From contig NZ_CP075190.1 of NCBI RefSeq assembly GCF_020510585.1, positions 1,672,001 to 1,736,000 on the forward strand: a stretch of DNA of 64,000 nucleotides, given 5' to 3'. A program made the position numbers and the translations under genes. The stretch's first letter is position 1. Each line of letters starts with the position of its first letter. This DNA is from Ferribacterium limneticum. Its GTDB lineage: Bacteria; Pseudomonadota; Gammaproteobacteria; Burkholderiales; Rhodocyclaceae. Shown in pieces: positions 1-10,927 of the stretch. A model generated the notes under the pieces. It was not told the origin of the DNA. It saw nothing but the letters and a program-made list of their open reading frames with translations, and did no database searches.

Positions 1-1
1 G

Positions 2-499
2 CGCGAGGGATCGGTCGCCGATGCGGTACGCGCCTCGATCGCGCTGCCTGGCCTGTTTTCGCCGCAATTGCTTGACCAGCGTTTCCTGGTCGATGGCGGC
101 CTGGTCAATCCGGTTCCGGTTTCGCTGTGCCGGGCGCTCGACGCCGAAGTCGTGGTGGCCGTCGATCTCGGCATGGACATGCTGACCACGCTGCAGCGGC
201 GCAACGGCAAGCCGGTAGTGGCCAATGGTGGTTGGCGCAATGCCGTCGGTCGCTGGTTTGGCGGCGGCGACGACAAGCCGGTTCGGCCTTCGCTGGCCGA
301 TGTGGTTACCAACAGCATTGCCATCATGCAGGGCCGCATCTCGCGTTCGCGCCTGGCCGGCGAACCGGCCGACGTGCTTATCGCGCCGCGTCTCGGGCAA
401 CTCAACCTGCTCGACTATCATCGTGCCGGCGAAGCCATTGCCGCCGGGCGCAAGGCAACCGAGCACATGCTGCCGCTGCTGCACTCGCTGCTCGATTGA
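2..499 (+). CDS. Patatin-like phospholipase, C-terminal part (cut by window edge)
   Basis: The reading frame is open from the first bases and ends in TGA at 497, so only the C-terminal 165 residues are present. The segment ASIALPGLFSP followed by FLVDGGLVNPVPV is the typical end of a bacterial patatin/RssA-type serine hydrolase; the Asp of DGG is the acid of the Ser-Asp dyad. The nucleophile motif GXSXG would lie upstream, outside the window. Substrate unknown. The next gene starts 7 bases downstream, so the two are probably co-transcribed. Confidence 0.8.
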   Translation, partial: REGSVADAVRASIALPGLFSPQLLDQRFLVDGGLVNPVPVSLCRALDAEVVVAVDLGMDMLTTLQRRNGKPVVANGGWRNAVGRWFGGGDDKPVRPSLADVVTNSIAIMQGRISRSRLAGEPADVLIAPRLGQLNLLDYHRAGEAIAAGRKATEHMLPLLHSLLD

Positions 500-506
500 A
501 ACCGCA

Positions 507-1898
507 ATGAATGATTCCCTGATCGATAAACTCGCCGCCCTCGTCGGCCCGGCCCAGGTGCTGACCGAGCCGGCTGACATCGCGCCCTTCGTCACCGACT
601 GGCGCGGCCGTTACCGCGGCGCGGCGCAATGTGTCGTTCGCCCCGGCAATACCGGCGAGGTGGCGGCGGTGGTCAAGGCCTGCGTCGAGGCCGGAGTGGC
701 TATTGTCCCGCAGGGCGGCAACACCAGCCTGTGTGGTGCGGCAACGCCGGACGACTCGGGCGGCGCGGTGGTTGTCAGTTTGAGCCGCTTGAACCGTGTT
801 CTCACGGTCGACCGGAAAAACAGCACAATTTCAGTCGAGGCCGGCTGTACGCTGGCCGCCGTGCAGGAAGCCGCGCGCGCCGCCGACCGGCTGTTTCCGC
901 TGGCGTTGGCGTCGGAAGGCAGTTGCCAGATCGGCGGCAATCTGTCGACCAATGCCGGCGGTGTGCAAGTGCTGCGCTACGGCAACACACGCGAATTGAC
1001 GCTGGGTCTGGAAGTGGTTCTGGCCAACGGTGACATCTGGAACGGCCTGCGCGGCCTGCGCAAGGACAATACTGGCTACGACCTCAAGCAGTTGTTCATT
1101 GGTGCCGAGGGCACGCTGGGCATCATTACCGGCGCCGTGCTCAAGCTTTTCCCGCTGCCGAAAAGGCAGCTTACCTGCTGGCTGAACGTCGCTTCGCCGG
1201 CGGCTGCGGTGGACCTGCTGAATTCGGCAAAAACGGCTTTCGATGCCCAACTGACGGCCTTCGAGCTGGTTTCGGAAAGCGCCCTCGGGCTGGTCCTCAA
1301 GAACATTCCCGATACCGTCCGGCCAAGTGCCAGCTCACCGTGGTACGTGCTGGCCGAATTCTCCGAGGCCGATCCGGCTGCCGTCGAAGCCTGGCTGACG
1401 GACCGCCTGACGGTGGCCGAGGTCAGCGACGGCGTCGTGGCCCAATCGGAAACGCAGGCGAAAAGGCTGTGGGCGTTGCGCGAGAATATTTCCGAAGCGC
1501 AGAAGATCGAGGGCATAAGCATCAAGCACGATGTCTCGGTGCCGGTTTCGCGTATTCCTGAGTTTCTGGCCACGGCTGATGCGGCGCTGGCCAAGGCCTT
1601 TCCGGGTATCCGCGTGGTCGCCTTTGGCCATGTTGGCGATGGCAATTTGCATTACAACCTGTCGAAAGCCGATGCGCACGACAACACCGACTTCATCGCC
1701 AGCGAAGCCGAGGTTCATCGCCTCGTTCATGACACGGTGCACGCGTTGAACGGTTCGATATCGGCCGAACATGGTATCGGCCAGTTGAAGCGCGAGGAAA
1801 TCCTGCGTTACAAGAGCCCGGTCGAGATGGCGCTCATGCGTTCGCTCAAGCAGGCGCTCGATCCCCGTGGCCTGATGAATCCCGGCAAGCTGCTCTGA
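507..1898 (+). CDS. FAD-linked oxidase of the GlcD / D-2-hydroxyglutarate dehydrogenase type
   Basis: 463 residues. The N-terminal half is a PCMH-type FAD-binding domain: VVRPGNTGEVAAVV, then PQGGNTSLCG contacting the pyrophosphate, and NLSTNAGG. The C-terminal half is an FAD-oxidase cap ending ISAEHGIGQLKRE and LDPRGLMNPGKLL. This pattern fits soluble 2-hydroxyacid dehydrogenases that pass electrons to ETF or the quinone pool. Family members act on D-lactate, glycolate or D-2-hydroxyglutarate and the substrate cannot be told from sequence. ATG at 507 was chosen because it begins MNDSLIDKLAALVG at the normal family length. A weak match to the 40-bp dispersed element lies inside, in a stretch that looks native for the family. 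Confidence 0.85.
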   Translation: MNDSLIDKLAALVGPAQVLTEPADIAPFVTDWRGRYRGAAQCVVRPGNTGEVAAVVKACVEAGVAIVPQGGNTSLCGAATPDDSGGAVVVSLSRLNRVLTVDRKNSTISVEAGCTLAAVQEAARAADRLFPLALASEGSCQIGGNLSTNAGGVQVLRYGNTRELTLGLEVVLANGDIWNGLRGLRKDNTGYDLKQLFIGAEGTLGIITGAVLKLFPLPKRQLTCWLNVASPAAAVDLLNSAKTAFDAQLTAFELVSESALGLVLKNIPDTVRPSASSPWYVLAEFSEADPAAVEAWLTDRLTVAEVSDGVVAQSETQAKRLWALRENISEAQKIEGISIKHDVSVPVSRIPEFLATADAALAKAFPGIRVVAFGHVGDGNLHYNLSKADAHDNTDFIASEAEVHRLVHDTVHALNGSISAEHGIGQLKREEILRYKSPVEMALMRSLKQALDPRGLMNPGKLL

Positions 1899-1919
1899 GG
1901 CCCGCTCGGGCCGGTGAGA

Positions 1920-3290
1920 TCAGGCTTCAAGCTGGCCGTGCCCGGCGTCAGGTTCGGGGAGTTCAAAAGGCAATGTAAAGCGGAAAGTGCAGCCTTTGCC
2001 AACCTGGCTGTCGACGAGCAGTTCGCCGCCCATCAGTTCGACCAGCTTGCGGGCGATCGGCAGGCCGACGCCGATGCCACCGTGCTTGCGAATCATCGAA
2101 CCATCCCCCTGAATGAGCAGGCCGCTGATCATTTGAAGTTCTTCCGGCGTCATGCCGGGGCCGGTGTCGACGATCGAAAACTCGATTTTGACGGCGCTGC
2201 CCCGGCGCTCGGTTTGCTTTGTCGTCACGTCGATGCTTCCGGCGTCGGTAAACTTGATGGCATTGCCGACCAGATGATCGAGAATTTGCCTTAGGCGGTT
2301 GATGTCGCCGACCAGGATTTCCGGCAATGCGGGCTCGGTGTGCAGCGACAGGGTGAGGCCCTTGGCGGCTGCCGCCTTTTGCTGACTGGATAGCAAACCT
2401 TCGAGCAGGCCATTGACGGCAAACGGGGAGTGCTTGAGCTTGACATGACCGGCTTCGAGCGCCGACAGCTTGATCAGGTGATTGATCAGCAGCATCAGGT
2501 GGTTAGCCGATTCGCGCTGATGGTGCAGCAATTCACTTTGCTCCGGGGTCAGCGGTTCGAGCGCCAGCAAATCGCCCATGCCGATGATGCCGTTCATCGG
2601 CGTGCGTAGTTCATGGCTGATATTGGCCAGGAATTCGGTCTTGGCGCGGTTTGAGCGTTCGGCAACGGCGCTGGCATGTTCAAGTTCGGTCAGCAAGCCA
2701 TCTTTTTCATGCTCGAGCCGGAAGGTATCGTGCAGGGCGTCGTGAAAGAAATCGGCACTGCGTGTTACTGCCAGCAGCAGGATCAGCGACATGGCGGTGA
2801 AGGCGATATGCAAGGGGTCGCTGCCGAGGGTGCCAAAGGCCACGGCGAGGGCGACGGGGATTGCGTAGCAACGGAAAATAAAGCGGTCGGCCGCCAGGAT
2901 GGGCACGGCGCCGGCGACCATTCCGGACATGACCAGGCCGGTGAGCAGTTGCAGGTGGATGTTGCCTTGCGACATGAGGAGCAGAGCGCCGCTGGCCCAC
3001 ACGAGGCCGGCGCCGGTTGCGCTCCACATGGCTTGCTGGCGCCACCGACGAGCATTTTTGAAGCGTTCAGCCGGGTCAGTTCGTCGGTAGGCGATGGCCT
3101 GGCTGAGACGCAAGCCGGCGATCGCAATGGCGGCCAGCCACCAGGCGTAAATGACCGAATTGCCCACCAGCGAAACAGCGACCCAGGTCAGGATCGACGA
3201 ATTGACGATCGAAACGACCTGCCCGAGCCGCACATTGCGATAGAGAAGTTCGACCCTTCGGCCGAGGACGAAGGGTTCGCTTAGCGGCAT
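1920..3290 (-). CDS. Membrane-bound sensor histidine kinase
   Basis: 456 residues. Several hydrophobic segments occupy the first ~190 residues. They are followed by a coiled linker, a HisKA domain with the phospho-acceptor His in [13 protein letters not shown], and an HATPase_c domain with N box (HLVGNAIKF), G1 (DTGPGM) and G2 (GIGVGLPI). No PAS or receiver domain is visible and no response-regulator gene is adjacent, so it is an orphan kinase here. The ATG at 3290 overlaps the hslO stop by one base (TGATG), so it is probably translationally coupled to hslO. That arrangement would suit a stress- or redox-related role, but this is inference. Confidence 0.88.
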   Translation of the reverse strand: MPLSEPFVLGRRVELLYRNVRLGQVVSIVNSSILTWVAVSLVGNSVIYAWWLAAIAIAGLRLSQAIAYRRTDPAERFKNARRWRQQAMWSATGAGLVWASGALLLMSQGNIHLQLLTGLVMSGMVAGAVPILAADRFIFRCYAIPVALAVAFGTLGSDPLHIAFTAMSLILLLAVTRSADFFHDALHDTFRLEHEKDGLLTELEHASAVAERSNRAKTEFLANISHELRTPMNGIIGMGDLLALEPLTPEQSELLHHQRESANHLMLLINHLIKLSALEAGHVKLKHSPFAVNGLLEGLLSSQQKAAAAKGLTLSLHTEPALPEILVGDINRLRQILDHLVGNAIKFTDAGSIDVTTKQTERRGSAVKIEFSIVDTGPGMTPEELQMISGLLIQGDGSMIRKHGGIGVGLPIARKLVELMGGELLVDSQVGKGCTFRFTLPFELPEPDAGHGQLEA

Positions 3291-4168
3291 CAATGCAGTG
3301 CCTTGCCTTCGCTGACGGCGAACAGCGCGGCGACATCGTCGGCGCTGAAGTGGTAGTCGCGGTTGCAGATATCGTCACGGATGACGATTTCGCCGTGCTC
3401 GGCGAGGATCGTCTCGGCATCGGCATGGCCCAGGCTGCGGATCATGTCGGCGACCTTGTTGCGGTCTTCCGGGCAGTGGTAGGCCACCGGGCGCGGGTCG
3501 TAGAGGCGGATGCCGTGTTCGCTCATGTCTTCGTGGAAGAGGCGGCCGAGCAGGTTTTCGGTGTCGAGTTCGAGCAACTCGGCCGGCTTGACCGTGGCCG
3601 CCAGCTGGGTGATGCGCTGCCAGCCATCCTGGTCGTGGTGGTCGGCCTCGGGCAGTTTTTGCAGGAACAGGCAGGTCGCTGCTTCCTGGCTGCACGCAGC
3701 AAACAGGCGCGACGGTTGCTGTTCGGACTGTTCGAGGTAGTGTTCGAAAATTGTCGCGATGCTGTCGCCGACCATTGGCACGAAGCTTTGGTAGGGCTGG
3801 CGGGCTTCCGGCATGTCGAGGCTCATCATGAGCTGGCCGCCCTGGTGGGCACCGAGCAGTTCGGGTACCGGGGCAGCCAGCACGACCGGGTTGCTGCGCG
3901 CCATGCCGCGCATTTGCAGCTGTTCGTTGCAGTCCATGACCAGTAACTGGATCGGGCCATTGCCGCGCAATTGCAGGGTCAGGCGGCCGGGCTGCTTGAG
4001 CTGGCCGGCGATGAGGGCGGTGACGGCAGCCGTCTCGCCGAGCAACTGGGCAACGGTCGGCTGATAGTCGCGGCCGGCCTGCATTTGCTGCCAGGCGTCG
4101 CCAAGATGAACGACGGCACCGCGAATGTCGAGGCCTTCGAAAATGAAGCGCTGAACGTAGCTGCTCAC
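3290..4168 (-). CDS. hslO: Hsp33-family redox chaperone with only two of the four zinc cysteines
   Basis: 292 residues, the normal Hsp33 length. The N-terminal domain ([19 protein letters not shown], then [14 protein letters not shown] and [13 protein letters not shown]) is typical. Hsp33 is an oxidation-activated holdase whose C-terminal CXC and CXXC pairs bind zinc. Here the first pair reads HCPE (Cys232, Glu234) and the second DDIC (Asp265, Cys268), so one Cys of each pair is replaced by an acidic residue. The start is GTG at 4168, overlapping the upstream TGA in GTGA; the longer open frame upstream lacks family similarity. It sits in a minus-strand run with the ArsC-like gene before it and the histidine kinase after it. 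Confidence 0.9.
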   Translation of the reverse strand: MSSYVQRFIFEGLDIRGAVVHLGDAWQQMQAGRDYQPTVAQLLGETAAVTALIAGQLKQPGRLTLQLRGNGPIQLLVMDCNEQLQMRGMARSNPVVLAAPVPELLGAHQGGQLMMSLDMPEARQPYQSFVPMVGDSIATIFEHYLEQSEQQPSRLFAACSQEAATCLFLQKLPEADHHDQDGWQRITQLAATVKPAELLELDTENLLGRLFHEDMSEHGIRLYDPRPVAYHCPEDRNKVADMIRSLGHADAETILAEHGEIVIRDDICNRDYHFSADDVAALFAVSEGKALH

Positions 4169-4509
4169 TTCAGTTTTTCCGCGTAGTTTTCCGGCGCGAA
4201 GCCGACGATGAGCTGGCTGCCGGTGTCGAGTACCGGGCGTTTGATCAGGCTTGGGTATTGCGCCATCAATTTCAGGGCTTTTTGCTCGTCGACCGCAAAA
4301 CGTTCCTCGTCGCTGAGCTTCTTCCACATCAGGCCGCGCGTGTTGAGCAGCTTTTCCCAGCCGGCTCGGGCGTTCCAGTCGGGCAGATTGGCCTCGGCGA
4401 CGCCGGCCTTCTTGTAGTCGATGAATTCGTAGGCGACACCATTTTCAGTCAGCCAGGTCATGGCCTTCTTCATGGTGTCGCAGTTCTTGATGCCGTAAAC
4501 CTTGGTCAT
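4165..4509 (-). CDS. ArsC/Spx-family thioredoxin-fold protein (YffB type)
   Basis: 114 residues beginning MTKVYGIKNCDTMKKAMTWL. The NCDTMKKA segment is the YffB-like version of the ArsC active-site helix with a single Cys, and IKRPVLDTG is the conserved cis-Pro region. Members are thioredoxin-fold proteins, sometimes glutathione-dependent reductases, and most are uncharacterised. ATG at 4509 was chosen because the upstream extension is not conserved. It overlaps hslO by 4 bases, which suggests a redox-stress operon. Confidence 0.85.
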   Translation of the reverse strand: MTKVYGIKNCDTMKKAMTWLTENGVAYEFIDYKKAGVAEANLPDWNARAGWEKLLNTRGLMWKKLSDEERFAVDEQKALKLMAQYPSLIKRPVLDTGSQLIVGFAPENYAEKLK

Positions 4510-4559
4510 GACTGCGTACGTTCGTTGCGGAGTGCGAATCATACCAGCCGATGCCGGAC

Positions 4560-5897
4560 CTATCTGAACTCGAAGGCCTCCTGGTGGAACGCGGCGCGCG
4601 ACAGGCCGCTGGCCTGCAGTGCCTGGCCCAAAGATCTGCCCCAGGCGGCCGGGCCGCAGAACCAGACGGTGCTGCCGGGCTGGAGCGTAGAGGCGACTTC
4701 CTGCGGCGTGAGCGGGCCGGTGTTGTCGGTCTGGCGGCGGTGCAGGCGGACGCCGGCGGCGTCGCAGAGGGCCTCCAGATGCTCGGGGAAATCGCCGGCA
4801 GCGGAATTTGGCGTGCAGTAAAACAGATCGGCCGTAGCTTTCGTTGGCGCCGGGGCGGCGGCCAGTTGCTCAAGGCGGGCGAGGAAGGGCGTAATGCCGA
4901 TGCCGCCGGCGACCCAGACCTGATGCGCCGCATTCCCACGGTCAACCGGAATTTTGGGCGAAAAATCAAATGCGCCGTAGGGGCCTTCGAGGGTGATCGT
5001 CTGGCCGGCCTCGATCAAGGCGGGGAGCTGGGCGGTGAAATCACCGAGCGCCTTGATGGCCAGGGTCAACGTGCCTTCCTGCGCGTTCCAGGCCGAGGCG
5101 ATGGTGAACGGGTGGGCACCTTCGCCGCGCGAGCCGAAGTTGGCGAAGAGGAATTGTCCGGCCTTGTGACCAGGCCAGTTCTTTTCGGGGCGGCAGACCA
5201 TTTCAAGCAATTTGCCATCGTGCTGGCTGATCGAAACAATCTGGGCCGAGTGCTGGCGCTTGCGGCCGATGCGATTCGACAGCGAGAGCAGGGCGGGCAC
5301 AAGGCCGGCAGCGGCGAGCGCGGCGGTCAGCCAGCCGAGCGGACTTTGCCAGAAAGTCGTCGGCATGAGCATCAGGCCGTGGAAGGCGCCGGCCAGGAAA
5401 ACGGCGCCAAAGGCCTTGTGCACCCAGCGGAAATAGCGGTAGGGAATGCGTTTGACGAGGGCGACGACGACCAGGGCGAGCAGGATGTAGCCGGCCCATT
5501 CGCCGACATCCTTAGCCAGATCGATCCACATATCGGGCTCGCCGCGTGGTCCGCGCGGGCCGCGTGGCCCGGTGATCAGGCCGGCCTTGGACAGGTTCTT
5601 GGGCAGCCATTCGATCATCCAGTGCGTGAAGACGAGGATGCCGGCGCCGATGCCGATGTTCTTGTGCAGGCGGTAGAGCTTGTCGAGCCCGCCGAAGCGT
5701 TGTTCGAGCCAGGGCGAACGCGTGGCGAGCAGGATGCCGGCGCTCATCCACCACAGGGCGAGCAGGCCGGACAGGATGATCAGTGGCTTGCGCCAGGCCC
5801 AGGGGCCCTCAGGGTTGGCGGCAAGTACGTCGGGCAGGGCGAAAATTCCCCACAGAGTGAGGGGGATGAGGGCTAGGAAAAGCAGGGGGCGTTTCAT
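4560..5897 (-). CDS. Ferric-reductase-like transmembrane flavoprotein
   Basis: 445 residues. The N-terminal half has six predicted membrane helices with heme-ligand-type histidines (LHKNIGIGAGILVFTHW and FRWVHKAFGAVFLAGAFHG). The C-terminal half is a ferredoxin-NADP reductase module with FAD-binding HPFTIAS, GPYGAFDF and NAD-binding WVAGGIGITPFLARL. The family moves electrons from NAD(P)H across the membrane to ferric iron or oxygen. Two oddities: a Gly-Pro-Arg triplet run between helices (5541-5572), and a copy of the dispersed element encoding PKIPVDRGN just before the NAD-binding strand. ATG at 5897 is preferred because it starts directly at the first hydrophobic helix. Confidence 0.85.
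   Translation of the reverse strand: MKRPLLFLALIPLTLWGIFALPDVLAANPEGPWAWRKPLIILSGLLALWWMSAGILLATRSPWLEQRFGGLDKLYRLHKNIGIGAGILVFTHWMIEWLPKNLSKAGLITGPRGPRGPRGEPDMWIDLAKDVGEWAGYILLALVVVALVKRIPYRYFRWVHKAFGAVFLAGAFHGLMLMPTTFWQSPLGWLTAALAAAGLVPALLSLSNRIGRKRQHSAQIVSISQHDGKLLEMVCRPEKNWPGHKAGQFLFANFGSRGEGAHPFTIASAWNAQEGTLTLAIKALGDFTAQLPALIEAGQTITLEGPYGAFDFSPKIPVDRGNAAHQVWVAGGIGITPFLARLEQLAAAPAPTKATADLFYCTPNSAAGDFPEHLEALCDAAGVRLHRRQTDNTGPLTPQEVASTLQPGSTVWFCGPAAWGRSLGQALQASGLSRAAFHQEAFEFR
4933..4972 (+). repeat. Dispersed 40-bp element, copy inside the ferric-reductase-like gene
   Basis: The core ACGGTCAACCGG is intact, followed by an A/T tract and a second A/T-rich block. It lies antisense to the host gene and encodes PKIPVDRGN there, an apparent insertion between FDFS and the conserved WVAGG strand. 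Confidence 0.75.
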
Positions 5898-5995
5898 GAT
5901 GGCAGCGGAATGGTGTTTTGATGACATCAGTCTAGTCCGCAAGTTGCCATCCCGCTGTCAGCAGCGTGTTTCAGGTTGTAAGCAAATGAAACTAC

Positions 5996-6035
5996 CTTTT
6001 CAATTTTGGCCTTTATTTCCGGTTGACCGTGGCAA
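5996..6035 (-). repeat. Dispersed 40-bp element, copy downstream of tex
   Basis: It contains ACGGTCAACCGGAAATAAA, then GGCCAAAATTGAAAA, read on the minus strand. It starts one base beyond the tex stop codon and is in the same orientation as tex. No T-run terminator follows. Confidence 0.8.
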
Positions 6036-8357
<2,322 letters not shown>

Positions 8358-8475
8358 GGGTGCGGCAGCACAGCAAAAATGGGGGGTGCACTATGCGCAA
8401 TAGTGGTAGAAAATACAACCATCACCGCATGGTGTAGGATATGTTATATGCATTCCAATTGAGAGGAGAACAAGA

Positions 8476-8919
8476 ATGAAAATTGAAACCTATTTGTTTG
8501 GCGCCGTTGAGGTTAGTCCGGAAAAAGTCATCAATTTCCCGAGTGGCCTGGTTGGCTTCGAACAGAGCAAACGCTTCATGCTGGCGCATGAAGAGGGCAA
8601 GGAGCACCCGGCCAGTTTTACCCTGCAGTCGCTCGACGATTCAACGCTGGCTTTCCAGATTGTTGACCCGACGACACTGGGGTTCAACTACGAACTGGAA
8701 CTGAGCGATGCCGAAAATGCCCTGTTGCAGTCGCCAGCCCCGGAGGATGTGGCAGTGATGCAGGTTCTGTTCAAACAGGATGAAGGTGGCAAGGCGGCAA
8801 TCACGCCGAACCTGCGCGCCCCGCTGCTGATCAATACCAAGGCACGAGTCGGTTTGCAGAAGGTCATGGAAAACATGCGTCCGAACATCACGCTGTCGAA
8901 TCTGGCGAGCGCTGTCTAA
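8476..8919 (+). CDS. fliW: Flagellar assembly factor FliW
   Basis: 147 residues with the FliW hallmarks [30 protein letters not shown] and [19 protein letters not shown]. FliW binds CsrA and flagellin and couples flagellin level to translation. No csrA or flagellar gene is near, so it acts at a distance here. It starts at ATG 8476 behind GAGAGGAGAA and is followed by a clear intrinsic terminator, so it is probably monocistronic. Confidence 0.92.
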   Translation: MKIETYLFGAVEVSPEKVINFPSGLVGFEQSKRFMLAHEEGKEHPASFTLQSLDDSTLAFQIVDPTTLGFNYELELSDAENALLQSPAPEDVAVMQVLFKQDEGGKAAITPNLRAPLLINTKARVGLQKVMENMRPNITLSNLASAV

Positions 8920-8940
8920 TTCACCTCGATGTTCAGCCGA

Positions 8941-8973
8941 AAGCCACTATCCGTTCGATAGTGGCTTTTTTTC
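8941..8973 (+). terminator. Intrinsic terminator of fliW
   Basis: The inverted repeat AGCCACTATC / GATAGTGGCT with a 4-base loop is followed by seven T residues, 24 bases after the fliW stop. Confidence 0.9.
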
Positions 8974-8980
8974 GTCCTGG

Positions 8981-9634
8981 TTACAGGTGTTTCGCGGCTT
9001 CCCGGAACGATAGTCCGGACAGTTTTTCCCGATTTGTCTCGAGAAAATGGCGCACGGCGGCCGGGTTGGTGCGGGCGTATTGGCGCAGGGCCCAGCCGAT
9101 GGCCTTGCGGATGAAGAACTCCCGCTCGCCGGCGCAGTGCAGGCAGTAGGCGAAGAGCCGCGCCTCGTCGGTGTTTTCTTTCCAGTCCAGTTGGTGGAGC
9201 AGGGCGACGCGGCGTAGCCAGAAGTCCGGGGCGCGGATCAGGGCATTCATCCGGCTGACCAGCTGTGGCTCACGCGCCACGATGGCGCCTATCGTCGGGG
9301 CCAGCCCGTCGACGGTGTCCCACCAGGATTTGTCCTGGACTAGCGCTTCCAGCGCCGGCAGGTCACTGGCCGCCAGCCGCTTGTTCTGCCGCCGCAACAG
9401 GTCGACGGCGACGTACTGGTATTCGCGCTCCGGCAAGGCCCAGAGTTCGCGGGCGGCATCGACCGGATTGCCGGTGAAGGCGCGCATGAGCGGCAATGCG
9501 GCCTGGCGTCGGGCTGGCGTCTGGATGCCGAGAAAATCGAATTTTCCTTGCATGTAGGCGGCCATGGCACCGGCCCTCGTGGCGTCGGCCAAGGGTTGCA
9601 GCGCATCCTGGATACTGGCCGCCAAGTCGCTCAT
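8981..9634 (-). CDS. DNA alkylation repair protein (AlkD-like HEAT-repeat glycosylase)
   Basis: 217 residues, almost wholly helical. Family signatures are KSWWDTVDGLAPTIGAI, FWLRRVALLHQLDWK and REFFIRKAIGWALRQYAR, which carry the Trp, Asp and Arg residues that grip the lesion-containing backbone in AlkD-type enzymes. The role is excision of N3- and N7-alkylpurines. The ATG overlaps the stop of the upstream gene by 4 bases (ATGA). Confidence 0.88.
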   Translation of the reverse strand: MSDLAASIQDALQPLADATRAGAMAAYMQGKFDFLGIQTPARRQAALPLMRAFTGNPVDAARELWALPEREYQYVAVDLLRRQNKRLAASDLPALEALVQDKSWWDTVDGLAPTIGAIVAREPQLVSRMNALIRAPDFWLRRVALLHQLDWKENTDEARLFAYCLHCAGEREFFIRKAIGWALRQYARTNPAAVRHFLETNREKLSGLSFREAAKHL

Positions 9635-10296
9635 GACTTGCCGCGCAGCACTTTGCTGATCTCGCCGCCACAGGCATTGGCGACGCGCTCATATTCTTCG
9701 GCGGTATCGATTTTGGCCTGGGCTTCGTCGACGCGCTTGATTTGTCGCTGGACGTAGGGCGCCCAGCGTGCGTCGAGTTCCTGCCGCAGCCGGGCGGCGG
9801 TCTGGCCGACCGGGCCGCGCCACACGGTGCCGCTGGCAAAGCGGGCATTGAGCGACTCGGTCAGTTCCTTTTCGATGCTGGCGATGTGCTTCTGGTAGGT
9901 CTCGACGTGGCGCATTTCGTGTTCGCGGATTTCCTTGTAGGCGCACGTGCCTTCGGGGAATTCGCGGGCGACGTAGACGGTCAGCGGGCTGAAGCCGAAG
10001 ATCAGCGTGATCTGCGGGCTGGCGCATTCCCAGCGGCCGGTCGGGTCGATGATCGAAGGCGTGTTCGAGGCGAAACTGACTGTCGCGTTGCCGCGGGTCA
10101 GGCCGAGCACCTGTTTGCCGGGGCGGGTCAGCGAGGCGCCAATGTTGGTCAGCGACTTGTAGCTGTACTCGGTGTTGTAGCTGAGGCGCTCGTCGATGCG
10201 CTTGATCGTCACCGAGGGTTTGGGCAACTCGTCGCAGGGGTCGGCACGGCCCGGGCTGGCGAGGAGCAGCAGGGGCAGAATGAACAGGAGGCGCAT
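9631..10296 (-). CDS. Secreted protein with HEXXH-like putative metal site
   Basis: 221 residues. It begins with a signal peptide (MRLLFILPLLLLASPGRAD), so it is probably periplasmic. The central motif REHEMRHVETYQKHI resembles the zinc site of DUF922-type putative peptidases: H, E and H are spaced as in a metal-binding helix, though not as the canonical HEXXH. Two Cys pairs may form disulfides. Function unknown. ATG at 10296 starts the signal peptide directly and is preferred to the upstream in-frame start. It overlaps the alkylation-repair gene. Confidence 0.7.
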   Translation of the reverse strand: MRLLFILPLLLLASPGRADPCDELPKPSVTIKRIDERLSYNTEYSYKSLTNIGASLTRPGKQVLGLTRGNATVSFASNTPSIIDPTGRWECASPQITLIFGFSPLTVYVAREFPEGTCAYKEIREHEMRHVETYQKHIASIEKELTESLNARFASGTVWRGPVGQTAARLRQELDARWAPYVQRQIKRVDEAQAKIDTAEEYERVANACGGEISKVLRGKS

Positions 10297-10319
10297 GGAC
10301 CGGCCGTTTGCCGCGTGGT

Positions 10320-10841
10320 TCAAAGTGGCGACAGCGTGTCGCGATAGCGTTGGGCGTTGGCGACGTAGTGTTCGGCCGCTTTCTGCAGGTTGGCGACATC
10401 CTGCTCGCTCAGTTGGCGTATGACCTTGCCCGGCGAGCCGACGATCAGCACGTGGTCGGGAAAGACCTTGCCTTCGGGGATCAGCGTATTGGCGCCGACG
10501 ATGCTACCTTTGCCGATCACCGCCCGGTTGAGGATCACCGAGCCAATGCCGATCAGGCTGCCGTCGCCGACCGTGCAGCCGTGCAGCATGACGAGGTGGC
10601 CGACGGTAACGTTGTTGCCGATGTGCATCGGCACGCCTTCGTCGGTGTGCAGCACCGAGCCGTCCTGAATGTTGGTGTTGTCGCCGATGTTGATCGGATC
10701 GTTGTCGCCGCGCAGCGTGGCGTTCCACCAGATCGAGCTGTTGGCGCCGAGGCGAACGTCGCCGATGACCGTGGCGTTGGGTGCGATCCAGGCGTTGTCG
10801 CCGATCTGAGGCTGTTTATCAGCGAGGCGGAAGAGGGGCAT
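10320..10841 (-). CDS. Gamma-class carbonic anhydrase-like hexapeptide protein (YrdA type)
   Basis: 173 residues of left-handed beta-helix hexapeptides. The three metal-ligand histidines lie in DGSVLHTDEG and VGHLVMLHGCTVG, as in gamma carbonic anhydrases. Many YrdA/PaaY proteins bind zinc but have weak or unknown activity. ATG at 10841 has an AAGGAG site ahead of it. The in-frame extension upstream reads through a dispersed element and is not part of the protein. Confidence 0.9.
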   Translation of the reverse strand: MPLFRLADKQPQIGDNAWIAPNATVIGDVRLGANSSIWWNATLRGDNDPINIGDNTNIQDGSVLHTDEGVPMHIGNNVTVGHLVMLHGCTVGDGSLIGIGSVILNRAVIGKGSIVGANTLIPEGKVFPDHVLIVGSPGKVIRQLSEQDVANLQKAAEHYVANAQRYRDTLSPL

Positions 10842-10856
10842 GCGGGCTCCTTGGGG

Positions 10857-10896
10857 CATTTCAAAATTGGCCATTTTTTCGGGTTGACCGTGAGAT
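10857..10896 (-). repeat. Dispersed 40-bp element upstream of the gamma carbonic anhydrase gene
   Basis: On the minus strand it reads ACGGTCAACCCGAAAAAA, then TGGCCAATTTTGAAATG. It occupies most of the gap between the GGDEF gene and the carbonic anhydrase start and ends just before the ribosome-binding site. Confidence 0.85.
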
Positions 10897-10927
10897 TCGC
10901 CAATTTTACCTGCGTGGCGGCTGCGAA

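Noticed and set aside
799..837. Possible dispersed-element copy in the FAD-linked oxidase gene
   Set aside because: The core is altered (GGTCGACC), the right half is poor, and the encoded LTVDRKNSTISVEAG is normal for the family, so chance similarity is likely.
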